Below are positions 12,320 to 24,604 of a stretch of 64,000 nucleotides of DNA, piece by piece. Position numbers and translations under genes: made by a program. Numbering within the stretch: the stretch's first letter is position 1; each line of letters opens with the position of its first letter. The notes beneath the pieces are model-generated. The model was not told the origin of the DNA. It was given only the letters and a program-made list of their open reading frames with translations, and made no database searches. This DNA comes from Oopsacas minuta (lineage: Eukaryota > Porifera > Hexactinellida > Lyssacinosida > Leucopsacidae), in contig JAKMXF010000020.1 in NCBI GenBank assembly GCA_024704765.1, forward strand, positions 25,669 through 89,668. Reading direction: 5' to 3'.

Positions 12320-12979
12320 CTAAACTATAAATATTAAGAATAATTACATGAGAGAGAATTAAATTGATTTTATAGTAAGAGAGAGGAGGCATAGAATGGC
12401 CAGCAGCTAACGTAAGCGGGAATGAGTAATCTGATGGCTTCTAACAACCAAATAAACTTAAATGTCGATTAGTTATCAATGATAGATTATAGAATGAATC
12501 AATTATAACACATCAGTAATGAATCTCAATGAAAAGATACGATATAAAGAAGTACGAAGAATTCTAAATTGGCTTCACATTATGTCAAATCGAAAGATTC
12601 TGAAAAACACAAACACACTTTTACAAGGAAATCTATATAAAACTCTTAAATGACTAAATTCGTATTTGCGAATAAATGAAAACTATAATCGTTAAATTTA
12701 ACACAAATGTCATGTTTAATGTGCAAACAATTAGAATACACGAATACACGGTGTAGTACTATTTCTCACATAGTGTAGTACGAATAGGGTCAGACATGTC
12801 CAGATGATACTGAAGCTAACACTAACACAGACTGTTCAATTTAATGATGGGATAGCTCGATAGATTCACAATCAGCCACATACATACATTTACCTGGAGA
12901 GATAAGTCGAATGATATGAATTCTCCCTATTACACCCAATATTTGTAATTAAAATAGGGTTTCAGTCCCCCAGGATTTA

Positions 12980-13140
12980 TTTCTGGAAATCTACATTATT
13001 AAATCTGAATTATTGTTTGTCTGTCGTTCAGGAAAGGATTTACTGTATGCAATTTTGAAATTGTCGCACAACTATTTATCGTGTTTATCAAGGAAGTATT
13101 TCGCATTTTCGCAGTTTCTCATATGTAAATCTATTGTTGT
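12980..13140 (+). repeat. Dispersed (CAAA)n-associated repeat, copy 1
   Basis: This contains TTTGTCTGTCGTTCAGGAAA, then AATTGTCGCACAACTA, then ATCAAGGAAGTA, and ends near CATATGTAAATCTATTGTTG. The same blocks, in the same order, occur at 62690-62943 (+), 31190-31425 (-) and 18205-18600 (-). There is no coding capacity. The family is unclassified and its boundaries are approximate. Confidence 0.6.
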
Positions 13141-13344
13141 TCTTATGAGTCTAAAGAAAACAAATTAGCAAAATCTCAAAATTTACCTTGATACTTGCCC
13201 TCAACGGCTATTAAGAGAGTTGATCTTACAGAATAATTCAATAGCATATATGCCATAAACTTATATTTTTTGTGAATTACATTGTTCTAAATATATCTAT
13301 ATTATAATACTCAAAGAGCCGTCAATTTGGAGAATGATGGATAC

Positions 13345-13412
13345 CTCGAAGCGCAATGCGCCGAGTTCATCGCGAAGCGACGAGCCAAAGGCTCGTATTA
13401 TGGATATCTAAA
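13345..13412 (+). repeat. GC-rich inverted repeat, left arm
   Basis: The block contains CCGAGTTCATCGCGAAGCG and resembles an island of high GC in AT-rich DNA. Its inverted partner is at 18138-18205 with few mismatches. The inner part can fold on itself around TCGCGA. Confidence 0.65.
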
Positions 13413-16400
13413 CACAAGGGTTTGCCTAATGAGCGATGTTTATCAGGCATTGAACAAGAATCAATTTTGAATCTAATCCGAATAACTAATACAGTGCAAT
13501 AGAAGTACGAGTCGAAAATTAGACACAATGAATAATTCAAAGATCCGTAACTATCCACACATTGAAGTATAATCTAATTGTGGAAGTTCGTATTTTCAGC
13601 CATTTGTCAGTGTCCGACTTTGAATGATTTTTTAATTCTTGTGAAGTACATATGTGCTAACTTTTGTCACATACATCCCTGGACGGAAGACAAATTCCAC
13701 CTGAACATTTTTGTTCAAAAGTGTCACCACCATTAGTCTTCATAATATAATGAAGCATTTCTTAGTAGCTGTCAGTAAATATGGTTAATATCGCCGGCAG
13801 TGGTGTTTTGCAAAAAAGATGAAGTGCGATCTATATTCAAGTTAACGGATTTCTCTGAATAAGCGGCGGGGCGCTTATTCTTCCATCGACAATTTTCGCC
13901 CAAATAATTTTTAACTAATCATCCTAATTTGTAGTATAATCAATTGTGATGTAAATTTTCAACAAAAATATTCTTCTAGAGGGGGGTGATAAATAATTTT
14001 TGGAGCTAATTTCTAGCACCCGGCTCTTATTTAAGGAAATAGGGTGAACCTCTTCTTAACAAACATTGGCGAAAACAGCCCCAGGAAAGAGATAGGTATC
14101 CGCACCTTGGCCCCCTGACCCCCTAAAAACACTAATTGTCGGAGTGAATTTGTCCAGTTTAGGACTATTGAAATCTGGCAACCCTATGGACAGTCAATAT
14201 TTATGGTGATTGCAGTGCTATTTCATTTGCATAATAAGATTAACTAATGACTAGAGTGGACAATTTTCAGATACCTCAGTATCATACATAATAATTGCTA
14301 AACATGACTAATTTATTCGTAGAATATATTATGAATTAGAAAGATAATTAGTATTTGTAAACTGGAACGAAGAATCGTCAAATGTCTCATTATTGGCTGT
14401 CAAGCAAATATCTCTAACATTTATAATGTTTCCAATGATTGATAATGACCATAAGGAAAAACAAACCTTTTTCATCAGGTAGTCTGGTACTTGGATGGAA
14501 GCAACCTGCTAGCTTGAGCATCAGATTGGTAGCAATTGAATATATGAAATTAAGATTTTCTCAGTTAAACAGTTAGATAGCTTATTAGCATAAAACTACA
14601 ATAATACAAAACTAGCAGTATAAATGCTTATATAACGTCCTAAGGTTAGAAGCCAGCCAGAATCAGTGGAGCTATTTAGATAATATTACAGACAAAGGAC
14701 ACACTAACATAACATAAATATTATATTATAATTAGTATACATTTAGCTTCAGTATTGAGTAGATTGTGAAGTAGTTAGAAATGCAAATATAGAACCAAAA
14801 TATCTAATTACTTAATTAATTAAAGATTAATTGTTACCAAGAATAGAAATATAATCAGAAGTGACAGGTAAATGCTCGTCCTCCCAGCAATAAATTGTAT
14901 TACTACTATATTCTCATATTTCGTGCATATTGCGTAGAATATCGATTCATCCTAATTATCATCATAGCATGAGTATATTTACAGTATAACTGTTATAAGA
15001 AAGATGACCAACATTTGGAGAGTAATAGATGGATCTAAGCTAGGGTTTGATTATTACCAAATCTTTATGATTACAGGAAATATTGTAATCGATTACGAAG
15101 TAATCATAATCCACCACAAGCCTGTATTTAGAATCATAGTGATTTCAGGACGGAAGGGTAAAATTCTAAATTGTTTCACTAGTAGGGGATATTCAGAATA
15201 TATCCATTATCTCTTGATTGAATGATATACGTATATGTTATGTTGATTTTCTCTACTCGTCGAGACTCTCCCATGAATTTAGAACAAAACATCTGAAAAT
15301 ACAATTAAGAGATTCTTCGCTAAATTCCAGAAAGCAACTAGATATCGCTTCAAAACAGCCAGAGCAACAACTAGGAGCTAGGAGGTAGTTTTATTGGTTG
15401 ATTTTGCATAATCGACATAACATATATCTTATCAAGTGTTGTTAACGGAAAATGCCACTAAAGTTCATTTACATAACTCACAAGCTATGATAAAATATGT
15501 TAGTTATGTAAATAGTATTCATTAGCAAACTATATAGCTATATAATGTACACACGTATAAGAATGTTGAAGCCCATAATAATCTAAATTTCTTCCAGGAT
15601 CGAGAGAATATTCTTAGAACGGGATACTAAATAATAAAATGTCCAGCTAACCAGCTCATGGTTATATGTTTGTGTTCTTTGACTATCAGTTGAAACGAAA
15701 TCTCTAGCATGTTTTGAACAGTATGCAAAAATATGTGACAATATGATTGATCATATGAAAAATCATGTAGATATAGATTTGAAAATGTAAAATTCGAAAT
15801 CTACATACTCAATTACCCCTGACTAGCAGTTAAAACCAAATTCCTAGCATCATTGATGTTCGAATTATCTTGGGTGGATTTATATGCATTATTTATATCT
15901 TATCAATGAAATAATCAAATAGTTTACCTATAGTAGAAGTTAGAATGATCGAACTGTACTAATAGTATAATACCATTCACAGGGAAATTCGAGTTTGTTC
16001 GAATTAACGGTGGTCGACTGTATATACATAATAGCGAACCTCTACAGGGCGTAAATAACCTTTGTAAAGTGGGGGAGCCCCGAGAGCTCATTACTAACTG
16101 ACCATTTAGGTGTCTATTGATGGTACAAAAACAGGGGGCTTAACCCCCTCACCCTATTCTACTCCCTTGCTCAAACAATCATTTGTCTATGTTGCATAAT
16201 ACTCATTTGTAATGTCTGAAAGTATGGGTAAATTAATAAGGAATATAGCGTGTAGAATACATCATTAAATATTTTCCCAGAATTATCGCCTCCCATTAGG
16301 TATTAGAACTGTTAGAATGTGATAATAATATAATTAAGTATAATTGAGTAATTGTTCAATTATTAACTGAATTATTAATTAATTATAATTATGGAATAGG

Positions 16401-17224
16401 TTAGGAAACAGGTTTCTGCGGACACGTTACGTAATTCGTATGTAGATCCAGGAGGTACCAGTAAAGTATCTCCAATCGAATCCAATTTGGCGATATATTC
16501 ACGATCAAGGAATAGATTGGCGGACCCAGAGAGGAGGTGGAAAATCATCCAATCCTTGTCGGAGATGTGGACTTTATTCCTCTCGCAACAATCTCAAGGA
16601 AGCCCCATTTGAACTGCTCTGTAGTAGTCCCAATAGAATAGAAGATATCGCCTGTCTTATTCCAGATAGATTTTTCAATTTATGTACTACCTAAACAAGT
16701 GAAAAGCTTAGAATAATAGGTCCAGGCATCGGAGTTATATCAGGGCAGTATTATCCATAGGGCACTAGAGAACTATCTTCAGGCCTACGAAAGGTTAGTG
16801 GCCATGAAAGTAAGGGGCCTAAATATATACAGTGTAACTCGGATAATACGTACCCCTTCGGGAAACACAAATTAATACATACTTACTATCATAGTATACG
16901 TCATATACGAATATGAATTGTATTAAAATGAATGGGAACTAATTTTTTGTATGAAAGAGATAGTAAGTATTCACTGAGTGTAAGTCTTATAAGTAAATCT
17001 TAGTAAAAAAGTGCGTCAGGCCTACTATGGTACTAATCTGGCCCTGATATATATATTGGCAGTACTTTCAAAGAATGCTCGCCAGTTGACCTGGAATTAG
17101 GCTTGGACAAATTCAGTTGTCTCAACTCTCACGATTTTGAGTCTACAAATACTGCATAATTCCTGGTCATTTCATAGAAACCTAATACTAAATTGGAAAT
17201 CCCACTATAGAAGCGTTAGATTTT

Positions 17225-17485
17225 TGTTTTATGTGCCACTTTAGACACATTTTGAAGGTGTTTACATGCAAACAACTCATCCAGTTTGAATCGAAACGAT
17301 TTTTTTAGTGTTAGTAATCAGCGAAAGATTTTACGTATCTTAAGTCGAATGTGTTCTGGAAAATTTTTCCATAGCAACACAAGAATGCTCAGGAAAATGA
17401 GAAAATGGCAAGATTCTATTCTCAAATTTGTCCTAAACCTATCGAGTGACCCCTTGTCGACGCCGCTAGACTAGCTGAGTCTAGT
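17225..17485 (-). repeat. Diverged inverted repeat pair, left member
   Basis: Read on the minus strand it starts TAGACTCAGCTAGT, passes through GTCACTCGATAGG and ends near AACACCTTCAAAATGTGTC. The segment at 19250-19500 on the plus strand has the same blocks in the same order. The pair is therefore two inverted copies of one dispersed element, not classified. Confidence 0.6.
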
Positions 17486-18137
17486 TATGCACATACAGAC
17501 CCTCTAAATGAACTTGAATAAGATTTTATGGTTGATTGCCACAAACCAATAAATGTGATAGATTGAAACAATCAATCTACTTCACACTACATAGAATATC
17601 ATTTATCTCCATGCAAATGCGATAATCTTCAATCAGGGGCACCGAATTTTCAAAAAAATTGGACCGATCCAGGGGGCTCACACATATATTTTGTATTAGT
17701 TCTATGGGGCTGTAACTAAAATTCGTATTTAAAGATAATTATCCTTGTTTTATTTATTTATTCACGAGGTTCCCCTGTATTTATACTTAGAACACGATGT
17801 ACGTATAGTATTTTTTAGTTTTATGATACATGTTATTTAGGCGAGGAGTAGAATAGATAATCCGTCAGCTGGAGGAATATTATGTGAATCCTTTACCCAA
17901 GATGCCTGGATTGGTACTCACACGTATTTCAATGGGGAACTGTATGAAATAAGACAAATGTCTGTATAGTAAAGAATATATACCCTAGAATACTTTATTA
18001 TACCAAGTTACGATGATTATAACTAGTAGGCGACACATTCGGTAAATTTCACTTTGGTCGGGTCGTGCATCCCTGGTCCAAAATCCATAATCAGTTGTGA
18101 GGCCTTGTGTACCTAATTTGTCGTATAGCTCATTAGA

Positions 18138-18205
18138 GGAAATACGAGCAAAGGCTCATCGCTTCGCGATGAACTCGGCACATTGCGCGTCGAGGTATTT
18201 AAGCG
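18138..18205 (-). repeat. GC-rich inverted repeat, right arm
   Basis: This is the inverted partner of 13345-13412. It is fused directly to the (CAAA)n end of the neighbouring dispersed repeat. The flank TTTCCTCTAATGAGCT recurs near 20140-20156. Confidence 0.65.
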
Positions 18206-18600
18206 GACAAACAAACAGCCAAAAAAACAATTGAGATTTAATAATTTGATGATGTTTAAAATATTTAGACTCAGCATACTTGATTATACCAGTATAGTTG
18301 TTGAAAGTATGATTCTACCTCAATATTGAAATTTGTTTACTTTATATATTCATAAAAACAACACTAAATTTACATATGATTAATCCAAAAGTGTGAAAAT
18401 CGGATTCAGCATGTTCGATATATTTAGTGAAGTTTATTGAATTCTATTTACTTCCTTGATAAACACGATAAATACATAGTTATGTGACAATTTCAAAATT
18501 GCATAACGTAAATCCTTTCCTTGACAACGGACAAACAAACAAACAAACAAACAAACAAACAGACAAACAACATTTGAGATTTAATAATATAGATTTATGG
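18205..18600 (-). repeat. Dispersed (CAAA)n-associated repeat, copies 2a/2b
   Basis: This holds a microsatellite of seven or so CAAA units (about 18530-18575) and the shared blocks GTGTGAAAATCGGATTCAGC, ACTTCCTTGATAAACACGATA and TTTCCTTGACAACGGACAAA. A second partial copy precedes it (18205-18355). This is the minus-strand orientation of the family at 62690-62943. Confidence 0.65.
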
Positions 18601-19249
18601 CGCGAAAAAAGCTTTCATGATAATGGAGTCCCTTATGACTTTAATCAGCCATTTGTAGTATATTTTTCACACTTTCTGAGGTTGTTCTTCAACAACAATA
18701 ATTCATTTTTGGAAATACGTGGTAGTAATTTGAGGTTCATGCCAGCGCCAATTGTCTAGAAAAGTTTACCATTGAGACTAGTGACTGTTATATAAGATAA
18801 TACAGGACAGTAATTAAGAATGGCCATCACCCAAGGAACTTGTTAAAGGTGAACTTTATGTATGGACGTTAGAAAAATGAAGTTGCCGTATATAGATGTT
18901 GTCACCCTAGTAGACAGGTTTAGTGTCAGCAAGAGCCTAATAATGGTGGCCACTGGCCGCGTAGAGCAGGTGGCCGCAATACAGAAGTCATTATAAAGGG
19001 AAATGGTTTAGGACTATTTTAGGGGGCCGCTAAATCCAACCTAGAGGCGATAGTTCAATGTTGAGACCTGAAATTCAGTATAGTCTAATACTCTAATGAT
19101 TATTCATATTATTTAAATCAAAACAATATGTAAAGAAAAAGGTATCAAATATCAGTATGACACATACAAATTCATAGTAAGTACATTGAAAATATGACAA
19201 TTTAGCAACGTTGCGTCAAATGACAAGATAGAGAGCTAATACGCATATA

Positions 19250-19500
19250 ATTAGACTCAGCTAGTAGTGCGGCGTCGAATAGTGGGTCACTCGATAGGGT
19301 TAGGGCAAATTTTGAGATGGAATGTTATCACATTCCTGAGGAAATTTTGCGTTGCTATGGGGAAAAAGTGTTGCAGTGATGACTTGAACGACGGGAAATT
19401 TTACACTGATCATGAATATCCGTAAAATATTGGATTAAATCAAAATTGTGGCCGTTAGATTTAAGTTAACACCTTCAAAATATGTCGCTTAAGTGGTCAA
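19250..19500 (+). repeat. Diverged inverted repeat pair, right member
   Basis: This is the plus-strand copy of the element at 17225-17485, sharing TAGACTCAGCTAGT, GTCACTCGATAGGG and AACACCTTCAAAATATGTC. Confidence 0.6.
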
Positions 19501-19539
19501 TTGTAGCCGACAATTGAAATTGGAGTTGGCATCATATCC

Positions 19540-20110
19540 AAAAGTGGACCATTTGTATTGAGGAACAACCTCAGAAAGTATGAAAATTCTATGTACAAAT
19601 ACATGATTATGCCATAAGTTCTTACTGTATGCAACAAGGTGCGAAAATATGATTATTGATATGATGAATCTGTGAATTTGTAACTTTCAGATTCTGAAAT
19701 TCTCAAAATCGGACTCTACGCACCCAATTACCCTGACAACATGTTGAAACTTAATATCCAGCTTGCTTTTGTATTTTACATAGAAAGGTGTGAAAATATG
19801 ATTAATCACCAAAAAGGTGAGAAATATTCAACTTTAGAAAAAATTCATACCCGAGGTGCTAATCCGACCAAAAATGTATATGTACGTATGACAAATTTTT
19901 TTAAAGATATATTTCTAGTAACCTTTAACACCGCGGGTTTACAAATAGTTGAATTCACGCCTGACAAGTGTGCCATAAATAATATTGAAGAATTTAATGA
20001 ACCCACTACCACGTATTTCCAAAAATGAATTATTGTTGTTGAAGAACAACCTCAGAAAGTGTGAAAATTCTATCTAAAAATGCATGATTAAAGTCATAAG
20101 CGACTCCAAT
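19540..20110. repeat. Dispersed repeat with recurring GTGTGAAAAT blocks
   Basis: Recurring blocks such as GAACAACCTCAGAAAGT and ATTCATACCCGAGGTGC appear here. The latter also occurs near 56280, in a similar context (CACCAAAAGGTG). It is a non-coding interspersed family; one frame (19741-20028) is accidental. Confidence 0.5.
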
Positions 20111-20606
20111 ATCATGAAAGTTTGATTCGGGCATAAATATTTCCTCTAATGAGCTGTAGGACAAATTAGGTTGCTACGTAGCCTATTATACACATAAGGC
20201 CTCAAGTTCGAATAAGGCAGAGAAACACTATTTTAGGGTCTACATTAAATACATATCCTTGGTATTTCAAAGAAAACTAACACAAAATCTTACATTTCAC
20301 AATCGAACCGTGAGATTTTTCACTAACCTCACGAAATATATAGCCGGATATACGGTACAGCTCTACAGAAAACGTTAATAGGAAGTGTAAACACGATGGG
20401 ATGACAACCAGGGCTGCAGAAATTCTGTTACATATTCATATATATTCGGAAAAGAAATTCAACTAATGACTAGCTGCTTAAACTCGATTCGAAAAACGCT
20501 ACATAATTTCGGACTGATGGGCGTCCCATTATAGCGATTTGATTGGTGAAATTCATTATTTCTTATAAAATACCAGGATATCCTGGCCCGGTCCCTCATT
20601 GGTAGG

Positions 20607-21856
20607 CAGGGGCGTCGGAAGCTGGTATTTCATGGGTGGATTTAATGATACTAATGCATGAATAATAACACTCAATTTAGTAATCTAGATAGTACAAATT
20701 AGAGCTTTGGCAATCTCCCCAACTTCCTTTCGCGGTGTTCAGTATTTAAGGACATTTGTAATTTTTGAAAATATAAACTGTAGTATATTCATTGGTTAAG
20801 TACTACTAGTGTAGTTGGTAATCAGCAGCCATGAAACAAATGGAAAATTACTTTTTACAAGCTGTGGTGTTAGTAGTAAATTATTACGATACATGTGAGG
20901 TGCCAAATATACAACAAGATAATATGAAGATATAACTTCAGCAGGCTTCAACCAAAGACTGGATGTGTGAGGTTTCTGTTGAAAAACTTCCCAACTGGCA
21001 ACAACATGATAATATGAAAATAACTACAGGGTGTTTCACCAATTCTATCACAAAAATGTAATATTATTACTCAAAAACTTTAGAACCATCTGGTTCAAAA
21101 TTTTGGATTTTATTCAGGAGCTTATGACATTTGTATAACGCAAAGATAGAATTGTGGAGTGATGCCCAAAGGAAAATACAGATGGTGGAGTTCTATCATT
21201 GAAATAGGTCAAATTGTAGGTGTCCCAAGCGAGTGGTGGAGGTCATTATAATGTCATCCTTGGAAGGTTGCATCAAAGTCTATAAAACAATCCCCCAATT
21301 GCAATTCTAGAACTAAAACTGAAGTTGAAGACTTTATCTCACAAATAACGCGACTTAATCGCAAAATAATAAAGATACCATATTATTTATCCGCTTAAAC
21401 ACGTTATCGTAAAGGTTCTAACTTTAAACATACTAATTCTAAAATAATTTCGTATAGTTGTATCCGTTTATGTCTTTGTTTTCATAAATGTCAAAGCAAT
21501 ATCTATCACATGAGACCAAGTTTATCAATTTAACTTGGTTACGAGTTTAATTCAAGCAATTCTTTTGGTGAATGAATTGGTGAAACATCCTGTATAAACA
21601 ACTATGAAGGGGGAGATAATACCCTTAAGAGGATAACCTCCCATCGTAGTTGGTTTATTATTATTTTCAAACAAGTATCGAGAATGCCGATCCGGGGTGT
21701 AAACTATTGTAAATTATATCTCTCCTAAATTGGCAGAATGCTCTAATAAATTCGAAAATAATTTAATACCCACTCACAATTAGAGGGGGGATTATCCCCC
21801 TCTGTATAAATCATGGGGGGATAAGTACCCTCATCCCCCCACTTCCGACGCGCCTG
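20607..21856. mobile_element. Non-autonomous hAT element with intact 8-bp target duplication
   Basis: The left terminus is CAGGGGCGTCGGAAG and the right terminus, read inward, is CAGGCGCGTCGGAAG. Both ends are flanked by the same 8 bp, TTGGTAGG (20599-20606 and 21857-21864). Terminus type and duplication length are diagnostic of the hAT superfamily. The 1250-bp interior encodes no transposase and carries a nested MITE at 21027-21592. The perfect duplication suggests a recent insertion. Confidence 0.9.
21027..21592. mobile_element. mariner-like MITE nested in the hAT element
   Basis: The ends are CAGGGTGTTTCACCAATTC and, from the right, CAGGATGTTTCACCAATTC. Both are flanked by TA, the Tc1/mariner target. 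It is 566 bp long with no transposase. It was inserted into the hAT element after or during that element's spread. Confidence 0.82.
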
Positions 21857-22172
21857 TTGGTAGGGTGGGTATTGTACACTTACCCTGTTTTATTTTGTAA
21901 TCACCTAGCCATTACAAATTTTTTACTTGTTCTATCAATGTATGTCCACAAAATACCCAGGTTTTGGACCCTTTGGTCACCATTGCTTATGAGCAGGAAT
22001 ATATTGACAGGTTACCTGTAGCAAGAAATCGTATAAATATCATTATATTAGCTTTTCTTTTCAAATTTCCCAACGAGGCTACGACCAAGTTTCTGTCAAG
22101 CTTACCTTAACCTCTACCATATACCATAGATCCACCTTCAACTCGTAAAGATTTGTATTCATTCTCTACTTT

Positions 22173-22460
22173 CTACTTCTTTTTCTTCTTTACCAATTTG
22201 TCTTCAAGTTTCCTTCTTTTAGGAAGAGATACTTCTTCGCACTCAATTACCTCAGGATCAATAATATCAACTGGAGATACACGTCTATAGTATGTTTTAG
22301 AAGCAATAGTCCTGCTCTTTGACCTTTTCTTAGCATGGAAGATTTTCGCCTTTGGTGGCTTATACCTTTTGCTAGTTTTCATTGAAGGCAGCTTTTGGGA
22401 AGGTCCTGGAATTGGAGATGGGGCGTGATGGGATTGGAATTCCTCTGGCGGACTATAAGA
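22173..22460 (-). CDS. Terminal exon of an unrecognised small basic protein
   Basis: I do not recognise this protein. An exon opening after a consensus acceptor (TTATAG at about 22461) reads a Pro/Ser-rich stretch (APSPIPGPSQKLPS), then a very basic region (KRYKPPKAKIFHAKKRSKSR), then an acidic-basic tail ending in LEDKLVKKKKK and a stop at 22173. An internal ATG at 22380-22382 would start a 69-residue form. The basic clusters suggest a nuclear protein. The sequence immediately upstream is occupied by a MITE copy, so any earlier exon has not been found. Confidence 0.4.
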   Translation of the reverse strand, partial: SYSPPEEFQSHHAPSPIPGPSQKLPSMKTSKRYKPPKAKIFHAKKRSKSRTIASKTYYRRVSPVDIIDPEVIECEEVSLPKRRKLEDKLVKKKKK

Positions 22461-22612
22461 GAGTCGGGTAAGAATAGGAGTGGACGAGAGATTATTATTA
22501 TTTCGTTACACACAGGGCTGGAAAGATATTCTTCTGTTCCATTTCTCGTAATGAGTTTATCTAACAAAGTGAGAAATGTTAGATTCGTATAAATCTGTAA
22601 ATACATAGAAAT

Positions 22613-23092
22613 GCAGATGCCTAAAATACAGGACGTGACGTTATGGTAGCCTCCTAAATACTTAACCCCGAATGTATAACTATATGCTTCATGTATTCTG
22701 TGCTATCCCTACTTTCCCAGAATCTTAGAGCTAGTACGTGAAATATTCTGGCGGTTTAAGCGTGTGAGGATGGCCTGATAACTAATACAGTAAAACATTT
22801 GGGCCAACAAGCAATTTATGGAATTTTATAGTGTGAGGAATTAGTAAAGGGTCTTATTTCACTGGATTGGTTTACAATATACAAGCGATATACGGGCCTC
22901 AAGGGTCCCATAAATGCTAGTGGTTTAGGTCCCAAAGGGCGATCACATCGGGAGCAAGCAAAACACTCTTGAGTAGTATTTCGAGGGTAAACAGGTACGG
23001 CGTCTTATTCATAAAACATATAGTTATACACTTTGGGAGACGATTTTGGGTTACTACAACGTCACGTACTTTAGGCAACTACATTTTTCGTT
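22613..23092. mobile_element. Second copy of the 590-bp MITE, ends truncated
   Basis: This is inverted relative to the copy at 7281-7870. It shares GATGCCTAAAATAC, GGACGTGACGTTATGGTAGC, TGGCGGTTTAAGCGTGTGAG and TGATAACTAATACAGTAAAA. Its inverted ends are GCAGATGCCTAAAATAC and, from the right, GTTGCCTAAAGTACGTGACG. The outermost 40 bp of the first copy are missing. Confidence 0.72.
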
Positions 23093-23602
23093 GACAAATA
23101 TAATATTTTGTGGAAATTTTTAACTTTTTATTATCCATGGTCCATCCAAATTCCATTTAATAGCCTTCTGTGGTAATACTGGAGCTCCTACGTGGCTTTA
23201 GGTTAGTAATCTGGGCACTTAGTGTCTCGAATATTATGAAATTCTCAAAAAATGGGAGAATTTTGATTATTTTTGTAGTCTCGATGACGTAATAACTCCA
23301 TGATGAGTTTGCATTTGGCCAGAATCATGACATCAGGACATTTGTCACATTCAGGTATACCTGTGATTCAAACTTCAAACTTCTATCATGTATATTGGCT
23401 GAGCAGTGGTTAATAATGGGGTCCACCAGTTTCTCCAATTAATCCTGGACAACATCATAAATATATATATATATATACAGATTAATTGCGTTTTAATAGT
23501 ATAGATGTGCGAATATATAAAATAGAATTTTACCTAAGAAATATTTTAAAATAAGATCATGATATACAAAAATTATAAAAATCTATCAGAGCTCTAATTG
23601 GA

Positions 23603-24604
23603 CTAAGTTTCTGTATTTTTCCTCCTCTCTTCTAAGAATTTCCCAAATACAACAGCAAATAATCCAATTATTACAAATACACATCCTATGTACTGGAAAT
23701 AGTTCAATTCTTCCCCATTAAGCATATAAGACCCAAAGAAACAGGGAATGACTTGGAAAGGCCAGAACGCTGTGACAATAGTGGCGCTGGTTTTCGAGTT
23801 AGCCCAAGATATGAGAATAAAACACAGATTAGAAGTGATAATGATAGCATAGATAATAGCAAGCCATTCTTCTTGAGAAATAAAGAATGCTGAGGGAGTA
23901 GTAACATAGTAGAGACTGGATAAACTAATAAATATTGAACCAGTCAAATAACTCCATGTGGTAACCCAAATAGGATGATTACGCCAATAATTCTTTGGTT
24001 TGTCAAATATAAATATTTTCTGACAAACGATATAAACACTAGTACCCCCACTATTTAGAGTAAGAAAAATATACCCAAGCCACGGGTATTGAGAGTTAGT
24101 AGTACTTTGCGAAGTAGAGGTGAACAGAGTAATTTCTATTGCCCCTGAGATTGCAAATAAGATCCCAGTAATTATAAACCAAGTAGAAGGTCTCCTGAAA
24201 CTAGGAACATCCTCTGTACAAGTGATTATAGTTAAAATAGTAGTCCAAATGGGAATCAGTTGTTGAAAAATTGATGCAATATTTGCACCAGCGAAGCTAA
24301 CACCAAGTAAGAAAAAAAATTGACTGAGAAAGATACCACATATACCAAGTCCAACAAAGACTAAGCAATCCTTCCATTTGGGGAAACCTAACCAACCATC
24401 AGAGATCAACGCGAGTAGTACCAACACTGGGAAGCTCGACGCATCTCTTACCATACAGAATATTAAAGGGTTAAATTCACTGCCCACCCCGAGTTTCTTG
24501 GCAATTACTGGATACAAACCGAATCCAGTTTGAATGGTTAGCAACGCTAGGACAATTCGAATAAAGTTTCCTGAAGATTTTACAGATTGGAGTGCAGATT
24601 TCAT
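23603..24604 (-). CDS. EamA-family (drug/metabolite transporter superfamily) membrane protein
   Basis: A 333-residue integral membrane protein with about ten hydrophobic segments arranged as two EamA repeats (about 15-150 and 170-325). Members of this superfamily export or exchange small metabolites; the substrate cannot be inferred from sequence. The first helix reads VLALLTIQTGFGLYPVIAK. The segment FFFLLGVSFAGANIASIFQQ closes the first repeat in the way typical of EamA proteins. The C-terminus is short and charged (EERRKNTET). The start is the first ATG and the length is usual for the family. The gene has no intron. Downstream on the minus strand there is an AATAAA-type signal near 23127 that could serve the 3' end. 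A microsatellite (AT)8 lies at 23461-23477. Confidence 0.85.
   Translation of the reverse strand: MKSALQSVKSSGNFIRIVLALLTIQTGFGLYPVIAKKLGVGSEFNPLIFCMVRDASSFPVLVLLALISDGWLGFPKWKDCLVFVGLGICGIFLSQFFFLLGVSFAGANIASIFQQLIPIWTTILTIITCTEDVPSFRRPSTWFIITGILFAISGAIEITLFTSTSQSTTNSQYPWLGYIFLTLNSGGTSVYIVCQKIFIFDKPKNYWRNHPIWVTTWSYLTGSIFISLSSLYYVTTPSAFFISQEEWLAIIYAIIITSNLCFILISWANSKTSATIVTAFWPFQVIPCFFGSYMLNGEELNYFQYIGCVFVIIGLFAVVFGKFLEERRKNTET

Larger units (their letters stand above)
12320..22172. other. Gene-free stretch rich in dispersed and inverted repeats
   Basis: No protein family, RNA gene or plausible spliced exon was recognised here. Open frames are short and several (13367-13558, 18484-18759, 19741-20028) are read out of repeat copies. 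The identifiable content is the (CAAA)n-associated repeat family, two inverted repeat pairs, and the hAT element with its nested MITE, all listed separately. Confidence 0.6.

Noticed and set aside
13345-18205. A single 4.86-kb transposon bounded by the GC-rich arms
   Set aside because: No transposase, no target duplication, and other repeat pairs cross the span; listed only as inverted repeats.
18484-20028. Two plus-strand frames as genes
   Set aside because: Both are translations of dispersed repeat copies (including a CAAA microsatellite read as NKQTNKQT).
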